Source: Bacteroidales bacterium
GTDB lineage: Bacteria; Bacteroidota; Bacteroidia; Bacteroidales; G3-4614
Length of the DNA: 64,000 nt
NCBI GenBank assembly: GCA_017521245.1
Contig: JAFXDI010000009.1
Location: 1 to 64,000 of the forward strand
Direction of reading: 5' to 3'
This document shows positions 1-6,790 of the stretch, piece after piece. Position 1 is the stretch's first letter, and the number at the start of each line of letters is the position of its first letter. The notes under the pieces were generated by a model. It was given only the letters and a program-made list of their open reading frames with translations. It was not told the DNA's origin and searched no databases. Position numbers and translations under genes: made by a program.

Positions 1-1035
1 AAAGTATTACCGTCAGGCACAGGCAACGTAACCATCGACGGAAGTACTACCACCCCCAAATACGTAGTGCCCGGCACCAACGTCACCTATGTAGCCACCG
101 CAAAAAGCGGATACAAATTCAAAGGTTGGAATATGGAAGGAATAGAGATAAGCACTTCAAACACGCTTATACTTCCCATAAATTCAAATACTGAGATAAC
201 TGCAGTATTCCAAAATATACCCAATTATAGCGTAACAGTAGTAAGCAGTGGCAATGGAACAGTAAGTAGCAGTTCAAGCAGTGTACAAGAGGGCGGCAGT
301 GTAACCTTAACCGCTACCCCCAATAGTGGCTATGTATTTAAGAATTGGACCTTAAACGGCAACGTCGTAAGCACCCAAAACCCCTATACAGCCATCGTAA
401 CAGCCAATAGCGTATATGTAGCAAACTTTATAGATAAATATAACGGACACGAATACGTTGACCTCGGCTTAAGTGTCAAATGGGCAACCTGCAACGTAGG
501 CGCAACAACGCCGGAGGAATATGGTAATTACTATGCGTGGGGCGAAACCACACCAAAAACAACTTCCTACGATTGGATTACCTATAAATGGTGTAATGGA
601 GATAAGTATTCAATGACCAAATACTGTACAAGTTCAAATTATGGCACAGTAGATAATAAAACCACATTAGAACTCACAGACGATGCAGCTCATGTAAATT
701 GGGGTGGAAGTTGGCGTATGCCAACATACGAGGAACTAGAAGAATTAATGGATACAAATAACTGTACATGGAATTGGACAACTCAAAACGGAGTAAGAGG
801 TTATAAAGTAACAAGTAAGAAGAACGGCAACAGTATATTTCTCCCGGCGGCTGGCTATCGCAGCAATAGCAATCTTAACTCTGCGGGCAGTTACGGTTAC
901 TACTGGTCGAGTTCGCTTTATACGAGCAGTAGCAGTAGTAGCTTCGCTTACTACTTGGACTTCATTTCGGGCAATGTGGATTGGGACTACTTCTACCGTT
1001 ACTACGGGCGCTCTGTCCGCGCAGTTTGCGAGTAG
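1..1035 (+). CDS. Surface protein, 3' part: InlB-type B-repeats plus C-terminal FISUMP domain; probable DGR variable protein
   Basis: The frame is open at base 1 and ends at TAG 1033-1035, so the N-terminus and any signal peptide lie outside the window. Residues 1 to about 145 contain two divergent InlB B-repeats (GxGxV, then GYxFKxW, then a YxAxF end), which usually build an extracellular stalk. Residues about 146-344 are a FISUMP (Fibrobacter succinogenes major paralogous) domain, recognisable from VDLGLSVKWATCNVGA, WGGSWRMPT and the final SVRAV. The last 65 codons are A-poor and dominated by NNY codons, unlike the A-rich codons just before them; see the variable-region entry. The gene at 40037-40942 is a non-diversified relative. 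Role inferred: surface-exposed ligand binding. Confidence is high for the domains and lower for the function. Confidence 0.85.
   Translation, partial: KVLPSGTGNVTIDGSTTTPKYVVPGTNVTYVATAKSGYKFKGWNMEGIEISTSNTLILPINSNTEITAVFQNIPNYSVTVVSSGNGTVSSSSSSVQEGGSVTLTATPNSGYVFKNWTLNGNVVSTQNPYTAIVTANSVYVANFIDKYNGHEYVDLGLSVKWATCNVGATTPEEYGNYYAWGETTPKTTSYDWITYKWCNGDKYSMTKYCTSSNYGTVDNKTTLELTDDAAHVNWGGSWRMPTYEELEELMDTNNCTWNWTTQNGVRGYKVTSKKNGNSIFLPAAGYRSNSNLNSAGSYGYYWSSSLYTSSSSSSFAYYLDFISGNVDWDYFYRYYGRSVRAVCE
841..1035 (+). other. Candidate DGR variable region (VR) at the 3' end of the FISUMP gene
   Basis: In DGRs a reverse transcriptase copies a template repeat and mutates adenines, so AAY codons become NNY codons in a C-type-lectin-like target. 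Here runs such as gac tac ttc tac cgt tac tac and agc agt agc agt agt agc are what AAC/AAT codons give when one or both adenines change. They encode D, Y, F and S in a row, while invariant residues (YWSSS, GRSVRAV) keep their codons. The 3' end is G/C-rich, as an initiation-of-mutagenic-homing site would be, and a hairpin follows the stop codon. No template repeat or reverse transcriptase is visible in the window, so they would have to lie upstream or act in trans. Confidence 0.6.
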
Positions 1036-1037
1036 AA

Positions 1038-1057
1038 TTAAACGCCACAGCGTTTAA
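1038..1057 (+). other. 8-bp stem / 4-nt loop hairpin just after the variable region
   Basis: TTAAACGC (1038-1045), loop CACA, GCGTTTAA (1050-1057), starting 2 bases after the stop codon. The DGR of phage BPP-1 needs an 8-bp stem, 4-nt loop hairpin/cruciform a few bases 3' of its variable region, and this matches in size and place. It is followed by a T-rich stretch, so it could instead be a simple terminator. Confidence 0.55.
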
Positions 1058-1090
1058 ATTTAGTTTTTAGAATAACACTCAATAATAAGC

Positions 1091-1128
1091 AAGAGGTTGT
1101 AACGTAATAGTACGCGTTGCAACCTCTT
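1091..1128 (+). terminator. Strong hairpin, probable terminator of the FISUMP gene
   Basis: A 14-bp stem (AAGAGGTTGTAACG at 1091-1104 with CGTTGCAACCTCTT at 1115-1128, one G-T wobble) with a 10-nt loop, followed by GTTGTATTT. The T-tract is weak, so a terminator role is likely but not certain. Confidence 0.5.
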
Positions 1129-1130
1129 GT

Positions 1131-1585
1131 TGTATTTCCCCGATTTTGGTTGTTTTTTCGGAAAAGATACACAGAGTTTGCAACCGGCCAAGTAGGGACA
1201 CACCATGGTGTGTCCGCTAAAAAGAGTATCAATGTATTTCCCCGATTTTGGTTGTTTTTTCGGACGTACCATGGTACGTCCCTACATTAAGACATTGATA
1301 ATCATATAAGTTAAGGTGCAAAATTCTGCAACCAGACAAGTAGGGACACACCACGGTGTGTCCGCCGAAAAGGGTATCAAAAGTTATCAGTTTTCAGCTA
1401 TTAGATGTCAGTTTTTAGAATAAGAATTTATAACAAATAAAGTAGGGACACAGCATGCTGTGTCCGCCGAAAAGAGTATCAATGTATTTCCCCGATTTTG
1501 GTTGTTTTTTCGGAAAATATACACAGAGTTTGCAACCAAGCAAGTAGGGACACACGATCGTGTGTCCGCTGAGAATAGTATTACA
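1131..1585. repeat. REP/BIME cluster A (5 palindromes)
   Basis: This fills most of the gap 1036-1663. It contains 20-bp palindromes at 1196-1215, 1262-1281, 1344-1363, 1446-1465 and 1548-1567, of the form GGACACACCATGGTGTGTCC, GGACACAGCATGCTGTGTCC or GGACGTACCATGGTACGTCC. Those read on the plus strand are preceded directly by GTAG; the one at 1262 is followed by CTAC, so its GTAG is on the minus strand. Linkers are shared, for example CCCCGATTTTGGTTGTTTTT and ACACAGAGTTTGCAACC. GTAG at the foot of a hairpin is the mark of REP elements handled by RAYT transposases, and such a gene follows. Confidence 0.85.
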
Positions 1586-1663
1586 AAATATAAAAAACAT
1601 CTTTTGAAATTATTTATATATAACATATATTTGTTGTAGCATAAGTAAATAATTTTAACTGTA

Positions 1664-2197
1664 ATGAAAAAACTCCCACAACGAAAAACACCTCGAGCGC
1701 AATGGATAGAATATAATACCGGATTATATTTTATAACAGTCTGTACTGATAATTGGATTCATTATTTTGGGGAAATAAAAAAAGGAGAGATTGAGCTAAG
1801 TGAAGTAGGTAAATATTTGTATGAAATATTGAATAATAGTAACACCCACCATTCATATATAAAAGTATTGCAATCAGTAGTAATGCCAAATCACTTTCAT
1901 GCAATAGTTGAGGTTTGTGAAGGAGATAATTTTTCGGACACAGCATGCTGTGTCCCTACATCAGAGTATCGTATCTCGGAAGGAATAAACCTAACGAAAC
2001 GCCCTTTATTATCAATATTTGTAGGCTCTATAAAATCATCAGTAACACGATATGCCAATAAAAGAAATATAAAATTTAAATGGCAGAGTCGCTATCATGA
2101 CCATTTAATACGAGGAGTTGAAGATTGTAATAATATATCGCAATATATTGAAAACAACATCTTAAAATGGGAACAGGATTGTTATAATAAGTTGTAA
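1664..2197 (+). CDS. REP-associated tyrosine transposase (RAYT, Y1/HUH family)
   Basis: A 177-aa single-domain Y1 nuclease of the TnpA-REP type, a domesticated relative of IS200/IS605 TnpA. The HUH metal-binding motif is H77-F78-H79 in MPNHFHAIVEV, and the likely catalytic tyrosine is Y161 in ISQYIENNILKW. The family cuts single-stranded REP hairpins that carry a 5' GTAG, and GTAG-flanked REPs surround this gene on both sides. Codons 91-99 (SDTACCVPT) are written by a REP palindrome inserted in frame between the HUH strand and the helix leading to the tyrosine. The frame is otherwise intact. No IS ends or second ORF accompany it, which argues for a RAYT rather than an active IS200. Confidence 0.85.
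   Translation: MKKLPQRKTPRAQWIEYNTGLYFITVCTDNWIHYFGEIKKGEIELSEVGKYLYEILNNSNTHHSYIKVLQSVVMPNHFHAIVEVCEGDNFSDTACCVPTSEYRISEGINLTKRPLLSIFVGSIKSSVTRYANKRNIKFKWQSRYHDHLIRGVEDCNNISQYIENNILKWEQDCYNKL
1936..1955 (-). repeat. REP palindrome inside the RAYT coding sequence
   Basis: GGACACAGCATGCTGTGTCC, followed by CTAC (GTAG on the minus strand), identical to the intergenic REPs at 1446 and 4781. It keeps the reading frame open. Confidence 0.9.
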
Positions 2198-2234
2198 GCT
2201 AATTGGAATATACAAGAAGTAACCATGCAAGTAG

Positions 2235-2338
2235 GGACACACGCAAGCAAGGTAATTACTTTGTAATTAGAATTGACTAAATGTCAATTCGTGCCGAAGG
2301 TTGGAGAGCACAGTGCTCTGTGCGACGGGGGTGTGTCC
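2235..2338 (+). repeat. Composite REP with multi-hairpin insertion, type I copy 1
   Basis: GGACACAC (2235-2242) and GTGTGTCC (2331-2338) are the split arms of a REP. The 88 bp between them hold three hairpins: TAATTAC/GTAATTA (2253-2269, loop TTT), AATTGAC/GTCAATT (2271-2289) and GCACAG/CTGTGC (2308-2323), then GACGG. Copy 2 at 2769-2872 is nearly identical but has loop AAA in the first hairpin. Confidence 0.8.
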
Positions 2339-2466
2339 GCTAAAAAGAGTATCAATGTATTTCCCCGATTTTGGTTATTTTTTCGGACGTACCATGGTAC
2401 GTCCCTACATTAAGGCATTGATAATCAGATAAGCTGAGGTGCAAAATTCTGCAACCAAGCAAGTAG

Positions 2467-2572
2467 GGACACAGCATGCATACAAGGTATTTGTGAAACA
2501 AATAGGATTAACTGAATGTTAATCCGACCGCAGTATGGGGAGTGCAGTGCTCTGCACGACGGAGTTGTGTCC
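2467..2572 (+). repeat. Composite REP with multi-hairpin insertion, type II
   Basis: The REP is cut exactly between GGACACAGCATGC and TGTGTCC with no base lost. The insert has an outer CATAC/GTATG stem enclosing two hairpins (TATTTGT/ACAAATA and GGATTAAC/GTTAATCC), then GTGCAG/CTGCAC with loop TGCT and GACGGAG. The fold plan matches type I although the primary sequence differs. Confidence 0.75.
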
Positions 2573-2768
2573 GTCAAAAAAAATGCTCTCTCCGCAGTTG
2601 TTACTTTTTAGTTGTACGGTGTTACCCACGCACCTTAGTTATTAGCAATAAAGGCTCTAACATCTATTTATTATTCCTTATTTTTTCGGACGTACCATGG
2701 TACGTCCCTACATTAAGATGTTGATAATCAGATAAGCTAAGGTGCAAAATTCTGTACCATGCAAGTAG

Positions 2769-2872
2769 GGACACACGCAAGCAAGGTAATTACAAAGTAA
2801 TTAGAATTGACTAAATGTCAATTCGTGCCGAAGGTTGGAGAGCACAGTGCTCTGTGCGACGGGGGTGTGTCC
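2769..2872 (+). repeat. Composite REP with multi-hairpin insertion, type I copy 2
   Basis: Same layout and length as 2235-2338. The visible difference is the loop of the first hairpin, AAA in place of TTT, as expected if that hairpin had inverted. Confidence 0.8.
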
Positions 2873-3050
2873 GCTAAAAAGAGTATCAATGTATTTCCCT
2901 GATTTTGGTTGTTTTTTCGGACGTACCATGGTACGTCCCTACATTAAGACGTTTATAATCATATAAGTTAAGGTGCAAAATTCTGTAACCAGACAAGTAG
3001 GGACACACCACGGTGTGTCCGTCTAAAATACAAATATATCTGTTATCTTT

Positions 3051-4289
3051 TTAATTCAGAAGGTAATCAAAGATATTCATCATGATAATGCCGTTTGGCA
3101 TGGTATGTGTTGGTATATTATCTGTTGTAATAATTATTTTTGTAAAATAGTCGTTAGTAAGGGTAAGAGAACGTTGTTCTTGGTTCTTTTTCTCCTCATT
3201 TGGTAACGAATATGCAGATTGTATATATAATCTTTCACTGCCTTTGTTACAAACAAAGTCAATTTCAAGAGTAATTCTAATAGTTTTATCTTCATCATTT
3301 TTCTGATAGAATGTAACACTTCCTACATCTACTTTATAACCATTACCGACAAGATGGTTATATATGATGTTCTCCATGATATGAGTTGGCTCTACTTGAC
3401 GGAAATTCAAAAGAGCATTACGCAATCCAAGGTCAGCAAAATAATATTTGTATGGAGTGTCAATATACTTCTTCCCTTTAATATCATAGCGAACTGCTTT
3501 CTCAATGAGGAATGAGTCTATAAAGTAATCTATATAGGTTTTTATTGTATTGTGACTTATTTTTACCTTTTTCTCACTAACGAATGTATCTGTGAGTTTG
3601 TTGGGATTAGTTAATGCTCCTATATTTGATGCCAAGAGACAAAATAATTCTTCTAATTCAGCATCATTTTTTATTCTATTACGGTTTATGATATCACTTA
3701 AATATGTCTCTTTAAGCAGCTCTTGAAGAATTTCTGCTTTTCGTGCTTTATCCTTCTCAATGACAACCATTGGCAGCCCCCCATAATAAATGTAATCTCG
3801 CCACAATGAAGAAGTATCTTCATCTGACATTTCTTTTATTTCTTTAAACGAAAGTGGTTGAAGATGGATTTGAACTCCGCGTCCTCTGAATTCTGTAACT
3901 ATATCTGAAGAGAGGAATTTAGCATTACTTCCTGTTACATATACATCAAGATTCTCAATATGTAAGAACCCATTAAGAACATCAACAAAACTTTCTAACA
4001 TCTGAACTTCATCAATTAACACATAATACATTTGTGAATCTTGCTTTGTCAAATTCTCTACATATTCATATAAAGTTTCTGCTTTGCGATATTTTCGGTG
4101 TACAAATGAGTCAAGTTGTATTTCAATAATATGCTCGGCATCAACACCATTGTTCAAAAGATGTTGCTTATAAAGATTGAATAGCAGATACGACTTGCCA
4201 ACGCGTCGTAACCCTGTAACAATCTTTATCAAATGATTGTGCTTGCTGCTTATCAACTTTCTGATGTATTCTGCTCTTTTAAATCTCAT
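3051..4289 (-). CDS. AAA_14 / DUF4143 ATPase (accessory)
   Basis: A 412-aa ATPase of the AAA_14 plus DUF4143 type. Walker A is in VTGLRRVGKSYLL (about residues 24-36) and Walker B is YYVLIDEVQ (about 88-96). A sensor-like TGSNAKFLSS and an EFRGRG stretch follow, and the C-terminal DUF4143 part resembles a PD-(D/E)XK nuclease fold (LEIDFVCNK). These proteins are abundant and strain-variable in Bacteroidota, and their role is not well established; a defence or mobile-element link is often suspected. The gene stands alone within the REP arrays, with its own promoter at 4329-4336. A second family member lies at 42015-43373. Confidence 0.85.
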   Translation of the reverse strand: MRFKRAEYIRKLISSKHNHLIKIVTGLRRVGKSYLLFNLYKQHLLNNGVDAEHIIEIQLDSFVHRKYRKAETLYEYVENLTKQDSQMYYVLIDEVQMLESFVDVLNGFLHIENLDVYVTGSNAKFLSSDIVTEFRGRGVQIHLQPLSFKEIKEMSDEDTSSLWRDYIYYGGLPMVVIEKDKARKAEILQELLKETYLSDIINRNRIKNDAELEELFCLLASNIGALTNPNKLTDTFVSEKKVKISHNTIKTYIDYFIDSFLIEKAVRYDIKGKKYIDTPYKYYFADLGLRNALLNFRQVEPTHIMENIIYNHLVGNGYKVDVGSVTFYQKNDEDKTIRITLEIDFVCNKGSERLYIQSAYSLPNEEKKNQEQRSLTLTNDYFTKIIITTDNIPTHTMPNGIIMMNIFDYLLN

Positions 4290-4303
4290 ATAAGTATAGT
4301 TTT

Positions 4304-4336
4304 TGTGTATTTACACAGTTTTCGTCTGCAAAGATA
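4304..4336 (-). promoter_or_regulatory. Promoter and inverted repeat of the DUF4143 gene
   Basis: The minus strand reads TATCTTTG at 4336-4329, a perfect TAnnTTTG -7 box 40 bp before the start codon; no clear TTTG -33 is seen. The inverted repeat TGTGTA/TACACA (4304-4317) falls just inside the predicted transcript and could be an operator. Confidence 0.55.
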
Positions 4337-4379
4337 GTGATTTAATTAAAAAATAGGAATTTTGTCTCTATTATTTCCC

Positions 4380-5115
4380 CGATTTTGGTTGTTTTTTCGG
4401 AAAAGATACACAGAGTTTGCAACCATACAAGTAGGGACACAGCATGCATACAAGGTATTTGTGAAACAAATAGGATTAACTGAATGTTAATCCGACCGCA
4501 GTATGGGGCATTTTTAGGTAATTACATTGTAATTAAAATTGACTAAATGTCAATTTGTGCCTAAAAATGGGGAGTGCAGTGCTCTGCACGACGGAGGTAT
4601 TAACTCCTATGCGACGGAGGAAATCAGTGCTCTGCACGACGGAGTCACGTCCGCCGAAAAGAGTATCAATGTATTTCCCCGATTTTGGTTGTTTTTTCGG
4701 ACGTACCATGGTACGTCCCTACATTAAGGCATTGATAATCATATAAGTTAAGGTGCAAAACTCTGCAACCATGCAAGTAGGGACACAGCATGCTGTGTCC
4801 GCAGTTGTCAGTTTTTAGTTGTACGGTGCTACATACACCTTAGTTATTAGCAATAAAGGCTCTAATAACTATTTATTATTCTTTGTTTTTTCGGACGTAC
4901 CATGGTACGTCCCTACATTAAGATATTGATAATCAGATAAATCGAGGTGCAAAATTCTGTAACCAAGCAAGTAGGGACACACCACGGTGTGTCCGTCAAA
5001 AAGAGTATCAATGTATTTCCCCGATTTTGGTTGTTTTTTTCGGACGTACCATGGTACGTCCCTACATTAAAATGTTTATAATCAGATAAGTTAGGGATAA
5101 AATTCTGTAACCATG
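4380..5115. repeat. REP/BIME cluster C (6 units, one compound)
   Basis: Units: a compound element at 4435-4652, then palindromes at 4699-4718 (minus), 4781-4800 (plus), 4893-4912 (minus), 4975-4994 (plus) and 5042-5061 (minus). Plus units carry GTAG on the 5' side and minus units CTAC on the 3' side. Linkers match clusters A and B, so the DUF4143 gene sits between two halves of one array. Confidence 0.85.
4435..4652 (+). repeat. Compound REP with nested insertions (type II plus type III)
   Basis: It starts as the type II element at 2467. The type II unit is then interrupted at 4509-4572 by a further element with inverted ends CATTTTTAGG / CCTAAAAATG and two inner hairpins (TAATTAC/GTAATTA and AATTGAC/GTCAATT) like those of type I. 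The unit ...AGTGCTCTGCACGACGGAG then appears twice (ending near 4597 and 4644). The right REP arm is diverged (ACGTCC). Confidence 0.7.
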
Positions 5116-5118
5116 CAA

Positions 5119-5160
5119 GTAGGAGGCTGCGCCAAAAAATACATTTTGACACAGCCCCCT
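5119..5160 (+). repeat. GTAG followed by an IS-end-like hairpin
   Basis: At the right edge of cluster C, GTAG (5119-5122) is followed not by GGACAC but by GAGGCTGCGCCAAAA...TTTTGACACAGCCCCCT. This imperfect inverted repeat resembles the GGCTGTGTCAAAA termini common in Bacteroidota insertion sequences. It may be a solo IS-end relic or a terminator. Confidence 0.4.
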
Positions 5161-5461
5161 ATTTTGTTATTGTTTTGAAAGATTATTTAGTTTTATTAAT
5201 CTAAAAACTACCCCGAAGGGGCAACAAAGTTGACAACTAAAAACTAACAACTGAACCTATCCATTCCCTTGAAAAAGTGTAACAATATCTTGCATATTCG
5301 TTGGAAAAAGTGTAAATCACTAATATATTTTGATTTGTGAAAGAGTAGTATTTGAATTATTTCTTTGGATTTTTACGATTTTCGTTAAATTATTTCTTTG
5401 GAAAATTTTGATTTACTATTTTTATGCATGTAAATAAAACGTGGGATTGAAAAAAAGAGAT
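5161..5461 (+). promoter_or_regulatory. Intergenic region upstream of the RNA methyltransferase with 33-bp-spaced repeats
   Basis: This stretch has no gene. It contains a CCCC-GAA-GGGG hairpin (about 5211-5222), two copies of GAAAAAGTGTAA starting at 5271 and 5304, and two copies of AATTATTTCTTTGGA starting at 5355 and 5388. Both pairs are exactly 33 bp apart. The same spacing occurs upstream of the DUF4143 gene at 42015, so this may be a relic operator array. Confidence 0.4.
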
Positions 5462-5989
5462 ATGAAAAAGTTATCGGTTATTGAGTTGGATAGAGTATCA
5501 AAGGAGGAGTTTAAACAAATTGATAAGACTCCTTTGGTTGTGGTACTTGATAATATAAGAAGTTTAAATAATGTAGGTTCGGTTTTCCGTAGTTCTGATG
5601 CTTTTAAACTTGAGAAGATATATTTATGTGGTGTAACTGCTACACCTCCTAATGCCGAAATTCATAAAACCGCTTTAGGTGCTGAGGATAGTATGGAGTG
5701 GGAGTATGAGGAGGATACCAAAGCAGTTGTTGCAAAACTTAAACAAGAGGGATATAAGATATTTGCTGTTGAGCAGGTTCAAAATAGTATAATGCTCGAT
5801 AGGGTTGAGCTTGATAAAACCAATAAATATGTTCTTATATTGGGCAACGAGGTTAAGGGCGTTCAGCAAGAGGTTGTTGATATGTGCGATTTTGCTGTTG
5901 AAATTCCTCAATTTGGCACTAAACACTCCCTCAATGTATCGGTTGCCGCAGGTATAGTTATTTGGGAATTCTTTAAGAAGTTGCAGTAA
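5462..5989 (+). CDS. TrmH/SpoU-family RNA 2'-O-methyltransferase
   Basis: 175 aa from ATG 5462; an in-frame GTG at 5441 would add seven residues but has no better support. It is a SPOUT-fold enzyme that transfers a methyl group from SAM to a ribose 2'-OH in tRNA or rRNA. Motif 1 is LDNIRSLNNVGSVFRSSDAF (about residues 30-49), motif 2 is LGNEVKGVQQEV, and motif 3 is IPQFGTKHSLNVSVAAGIVIWE. The length fits a minimal TrmH-like protein without an extra RNA-binding domain. The target cannot be told from sequence. It stands alone and ends at a hairpin (5998-6032). Confidence 0.85.
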   Translation: MKKLSVIELDRVSKEEFKQIDKTPLVVVLDNIRSLNNVGSVFRSSDAFKLEKIYLCGVTATPPNAEIHKTALGAEDSMEWEYEEDTKAVVAKLKQEGYKIFAVEQVQNSIMLDRVELDKTNKYVLILGNEVKGVQQEVVDMCDFAVEIPQFGTKHSLNVSVAAGIVIWEFFKKLQ

Positions 5990-5997
5990 AAATAAAA

Positions 5998-6032
5998 TAG
6001 ACCAATTGGACTAAATTAGCCTAATTGGTCTA
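5998..6032. terminator. Hairpin after the RNA methyltransferase
   Basis: TAGACCAATT (5998-6007) pairs with AATTGGTCTA (6023-6032) around a 15-nt loop; it is AT-rich with no T-tract. A second small hairpin, GGCAC-GGA-GTGCC at 6107-6119, flanked by repeats of TTCCTAATT, lies before the next convergent gene. Confidence 0.4.
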
Positions 6033-6144
6033 ATATTTAAAAATAAGTACATTGCTAAAGCAAATGCCTTATGTGTGCTTAATAGTAAAATTCCTAATTC
6101 CTAATTGGCACGGAGTGCCGAACTAATTCCTAATTCAAAAAATT

Positions 6145-6780
6145 CTATTCGTTTATTAGAAATTTAATAGGGAGTCTTTTTATAGCGTACCCTTCGGCAA
6201 GTAACCACTCTATCACTTTTGGTAGAGCCTCTTTAAGGTTACGTTGGGCTTTTATTGAGTCGTGGAAAACAATAATAGAGCCGTTACGGGTATATTTCTT
6301 TACAATCTCCACAACCTCATCGGGAGTTAAGTTTTTACTATAATCTCTACTAACAACGTCCCACATTATTATATGATAACCCGCCTTTTGGAGAGCAACC
6401 TTCTGCCTAAAACGCATATGTCCGTGCGGAGGTCTGAATAGTGGACTGTTTATTAAAGTATTGGCAGCCTCAACATTTTTAAGATAGTTTTTTGTTCTGA
6501 ACTTCATACCCTGTATATGGTTTTGGGTATGGTTGCCAGTTAAATGACCTCTGTTCAGCACCTCTTGATACAACTCTTTATGTCGGGCAACATTATCTCC
6601 AACGCAAAAGAAGGTGGCTTTAATGTTATAGTGGTCTAAAATATTCAGTACCCAAGGTGTAACCTCAGGTACTGGACCATCATCAAAAGTCAGATATACT
6701 GTTTTGTTTTTTCGTGGTATTCGCCATATAGTTTCAGGATACAACATCCTGTACATATATGGCGGTTGCTCTATTAACAT
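6145..6780 (-). CDS. Polysaccharide deacetylase family protein (NodB domain)
   Basis: A 211-aa carbohydrate esterase 4 protein, probably a metal-dependent deacetylase of N-acetylated glycans such as peptidoglycan. The NodB motifs are clear: motif 1 TFDDGP (about residues 31-36), motif 2 GNHTQNH (H-x3-H metal ligands), motif 3 FRPPHGHMR, and late motifs IMWDVVSRDY and IIVFHDS. No signal peptide is visible, and the N-terminus is short (MLIEQPPYMYRML). It is the last gene of an operon with the DUF2723 glycosyltransferase (10-bp gap) and miaB, which suggests work on an envelope glycan. The substrate is unknown. Confidence 0.85.
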   Translation of the reverse strand: MLIEQPPYMYRMLYPETIWRIPRKNKTVYLTFDDGPVPEVTPWVLNILDHYNIKATFFCVGDNVARHKELYQEVLNRGHLTGNHTQNHIQGMKFRTKNYLKNVEAANTLINSPLFRPPHGHMRFRQKVALQKAGYHIIMWDVVSRDYSKNLTPDEVVEIVKKYTRNGSIIVFHDSIKAQRNLKEALPKVIEWLLAEGYAIKRLPIKFLINE

Positions 6781-6790
6781 ATCTCTTCTA

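Larger units (their letters stand above)
2231..3021. repeat. REP/BIME cluster B (7 units, three carrying insertions)
   Basis: This fills the gap 2198-3050. Plus-oriented units start at 2235, 2467, 2769 and 3001; minus-oriented units (CTAC on the 3' side) lie at 2385-2404, 2688-2707 and 2919-2938. Orientations alternate, giving BIME-like inverted pairs. The plus units at 2235-2338, 2467-2572 and 2769-2872 have ~85-bp insertions in the palindrome centre. A ~100-bp segment around 2585-2690 recurs at about 4800-4895. I see no coding potential; short frames across the array follow the palindromes. Confidence 0.85.

Noticed and set aside
1038-1626. Several short minus-strand frames (60-72 codons) across REP cluster A
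   Set aside because: Their peptides are translations of the repeated palindromes and linkers (for example recurring FRKNNQNRGNT and CVPT) in two overlapping frames; there is no ribosome site or family likeness.
1664-2197. IS200/IS605 insertion sequence
   Set aside because: There is only a RAYT-type single nuclease, with GTAG-footed REPs around it; no element ends or TnpB were seen.
2243-2330. tRNA or tRNA-like gene in the three-hairpin cassettes
   Set aside because: The fold is cloverleaf-like in outline, but there is no T-loop GTTCRANNC, no D-loop GG and no acceptor stem of 7 bp.
1131-5115. CRISPR array
   Set aside because: Repeats are palindromic, alternate in orientation and vary in spacing, the linkers are themselves repeated rather than unique spacers, and no cas genes are present.
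4539-5152. Short frames at 4539-4746 (plus) and 4913-5152 (minus)
   Set aside because: They are read-through of composite REP repeats; the same peptides appear wherever the repeats occur.
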